Origin: Kiritimatiellia bacterium
GTDB taxonomy: Bacteria > Verrucomicrobiota > Kiritimatiellia > RFP12 > DVOR01
DNA: 6,216 nt
Direction: 5' to 3'
Assembly: GCA_017646485.1 (NCBI GenBank)
Contig: JAGCML010000289.1
Coordinates: 1-6,216, forward strand
This document shows, one piece after another, positions 6,078-6,216 of the stretch. The position numbers were made by a program, and so were the translations under genes. Under the pieces are notes generated by a model. The model saw nothing but the letters and a program-made list of their open reading frames with translations, was not told where the DNA came from and searched no databases. Numbering within the stretch: the first letter of the stretch is position 1; each line of letters starts with the position of its first letter.

Positions 6078-6137
6078 AAAAAGGCTAATATTGAAAATGA
6101 ATCTAACCCTTCTTCAATTTGAAAAAGGCTAATATTG
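6078..6137. repeat. Pair of 16-bp direct repeats, 44 bp apart
   Basis: AAAAAGGCTAATATTG occurs identically at 6078-6093 and 6122-6137. A perfect 16-bp match at this distance is unlikely by chance even in A/T-rich DNA. It may be a regulator half-site pair or the trace of a local duplication. Confidence 0.75.
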
Positions 6138-6142
6138 CCGAA

Positions 6143-6206
6143 GAATATGGTACCATTTACTAAAAGAATATGGTACCATATTCCTCATCAAAATGGTACC
6201 ATATTC
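6143..6206. promoter_or_regulatory. Three GGTACC-centred palindromes at exact 23-bp spacing
   Basis: The middle copy, GAATATGGTACCATATTC (6166-6183), is a perfect 18-bp palindrome. The left copy (6143-6160) keeps GAATATGGTACCAT and the right copy (6189-6206) keeps ATGGTACCATATTC. The GGTACC cores are at 6149, 6172 and 6195, so the period is exactly 23 bp both times. The layout fits a tandem operator for a dimeric regulator; iteron-like replication sites are another possibility. The array may continue past the window end. Confidence 0.7.
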
Positions 6207-6216
6207 TCCTTTAATA

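Larger units (their letters stand above)
6047..6216. other. A/T-rich non-coding leader or control region with repeats
   Basis: This edge region is visibly A/T-rich compared with the operon and has no credible gene. AAAATCAAAAA occurs at 6042-6052 and 6072-6082, a 16-bp repeat at 6078 and 6122, and three spaced palindromes at 6143-6206. If the promoter at 6018-6046 is used, all but the first lie in transcribed leader; otherwise they are operators for a promoter nearer the next gene. Confidence 0.5.

Noticed and set aside
5736..6122. + strand 128-codon open frame past the lpoB stop
   Set aside because: Out of frame with lpoB, it reads through the terminator and into A/T-rich repeats; no ribosome site and no plausible protein.
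6143..6206. CRISPR-like array
   Set aside because: Repeats are palindromic 18-mers with only 5-bp gaps and no room for spacers, and no cas gene is present.
6147..6216. Open frame MVPFTKRIW... running to the window edge
   Set aside because: It consists almost wholly of the three palindromes, whose 23-bp period is not a multiple of three, so they are read in changing frames; only a weak GAAG lies upstream. Sequence past the edge could reopen the question.

Overview
The window shows a Gram-negative, double-membraned bacterium. Five of the six predicted proteins carry clear export or lipoprotein signals, and four belong to families linked to the outer membrane or to peptidoglycan synthesis. The mix of a 14-residue surface-repeat protein, a PEGA-domain protein, a CsgG-like protein and a COG3014/YcfL/LpoB trio suggests the PVC group (Kiritimatiellota, Lentisphaerota or Verrucomicrobiota). 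That placement is inference from remembered gene content; no marker gene is present.

Layout. Bases 1-600 hold no credible gene. They contain a dense run of short inverted repeats (one a probable terminator at 53-77), a 62-nt pyrimidine tract and a G-rich stretch that runs into a promoter-like TTGACA...TGTACT pair. From 684 to 5938 six genes lie on the + strand with gaps of about 14-70 nt: surface-repeat protein (684-1202), CsgG-like/PEGA protein (1223-2479), CsgG-like protein with a FlgT-C-like tail (2500-3378), COG3014-family lipoprotein (3393-4811), YcfL/DUF1425 lipoprotein (4858-5280) and LpoB-family lipoprotein (5351-5938). A strong Rho-independent terminator at 5962-5998 closes the operon.

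From about 6001 the composition turns A/T-rich. A good sigma70-type promoter (TTGACG, 17 bp, TAAAAT) appears just past the terminator. It is followed by a pair of 16-bp direct repeats and three GGTACC-centred palindromes spaced exactly 23 bp apart at the window edge. These probably belong to the control region of the next gene, which is outside the window.

How the genes may work together. The last three genes match an arrangement known from gammaproteobacteria (COG3014, YcfL, LpoB), where LpoB is the outer-membrane activator of the peptidoglycan synthase PBP1B. Here that trio is preceded by two periplasmic CsgG/TolB-N-type proteins and a repeat-rich surface protein. Three of the six proteins therefore appear to share the CsgG/LpoB/FlgT-M kind of fold. 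The most economical reading is one envelope assembly spanning outer membrane and peptidoglycan. The joint function is not known and is inferred only from co-location.
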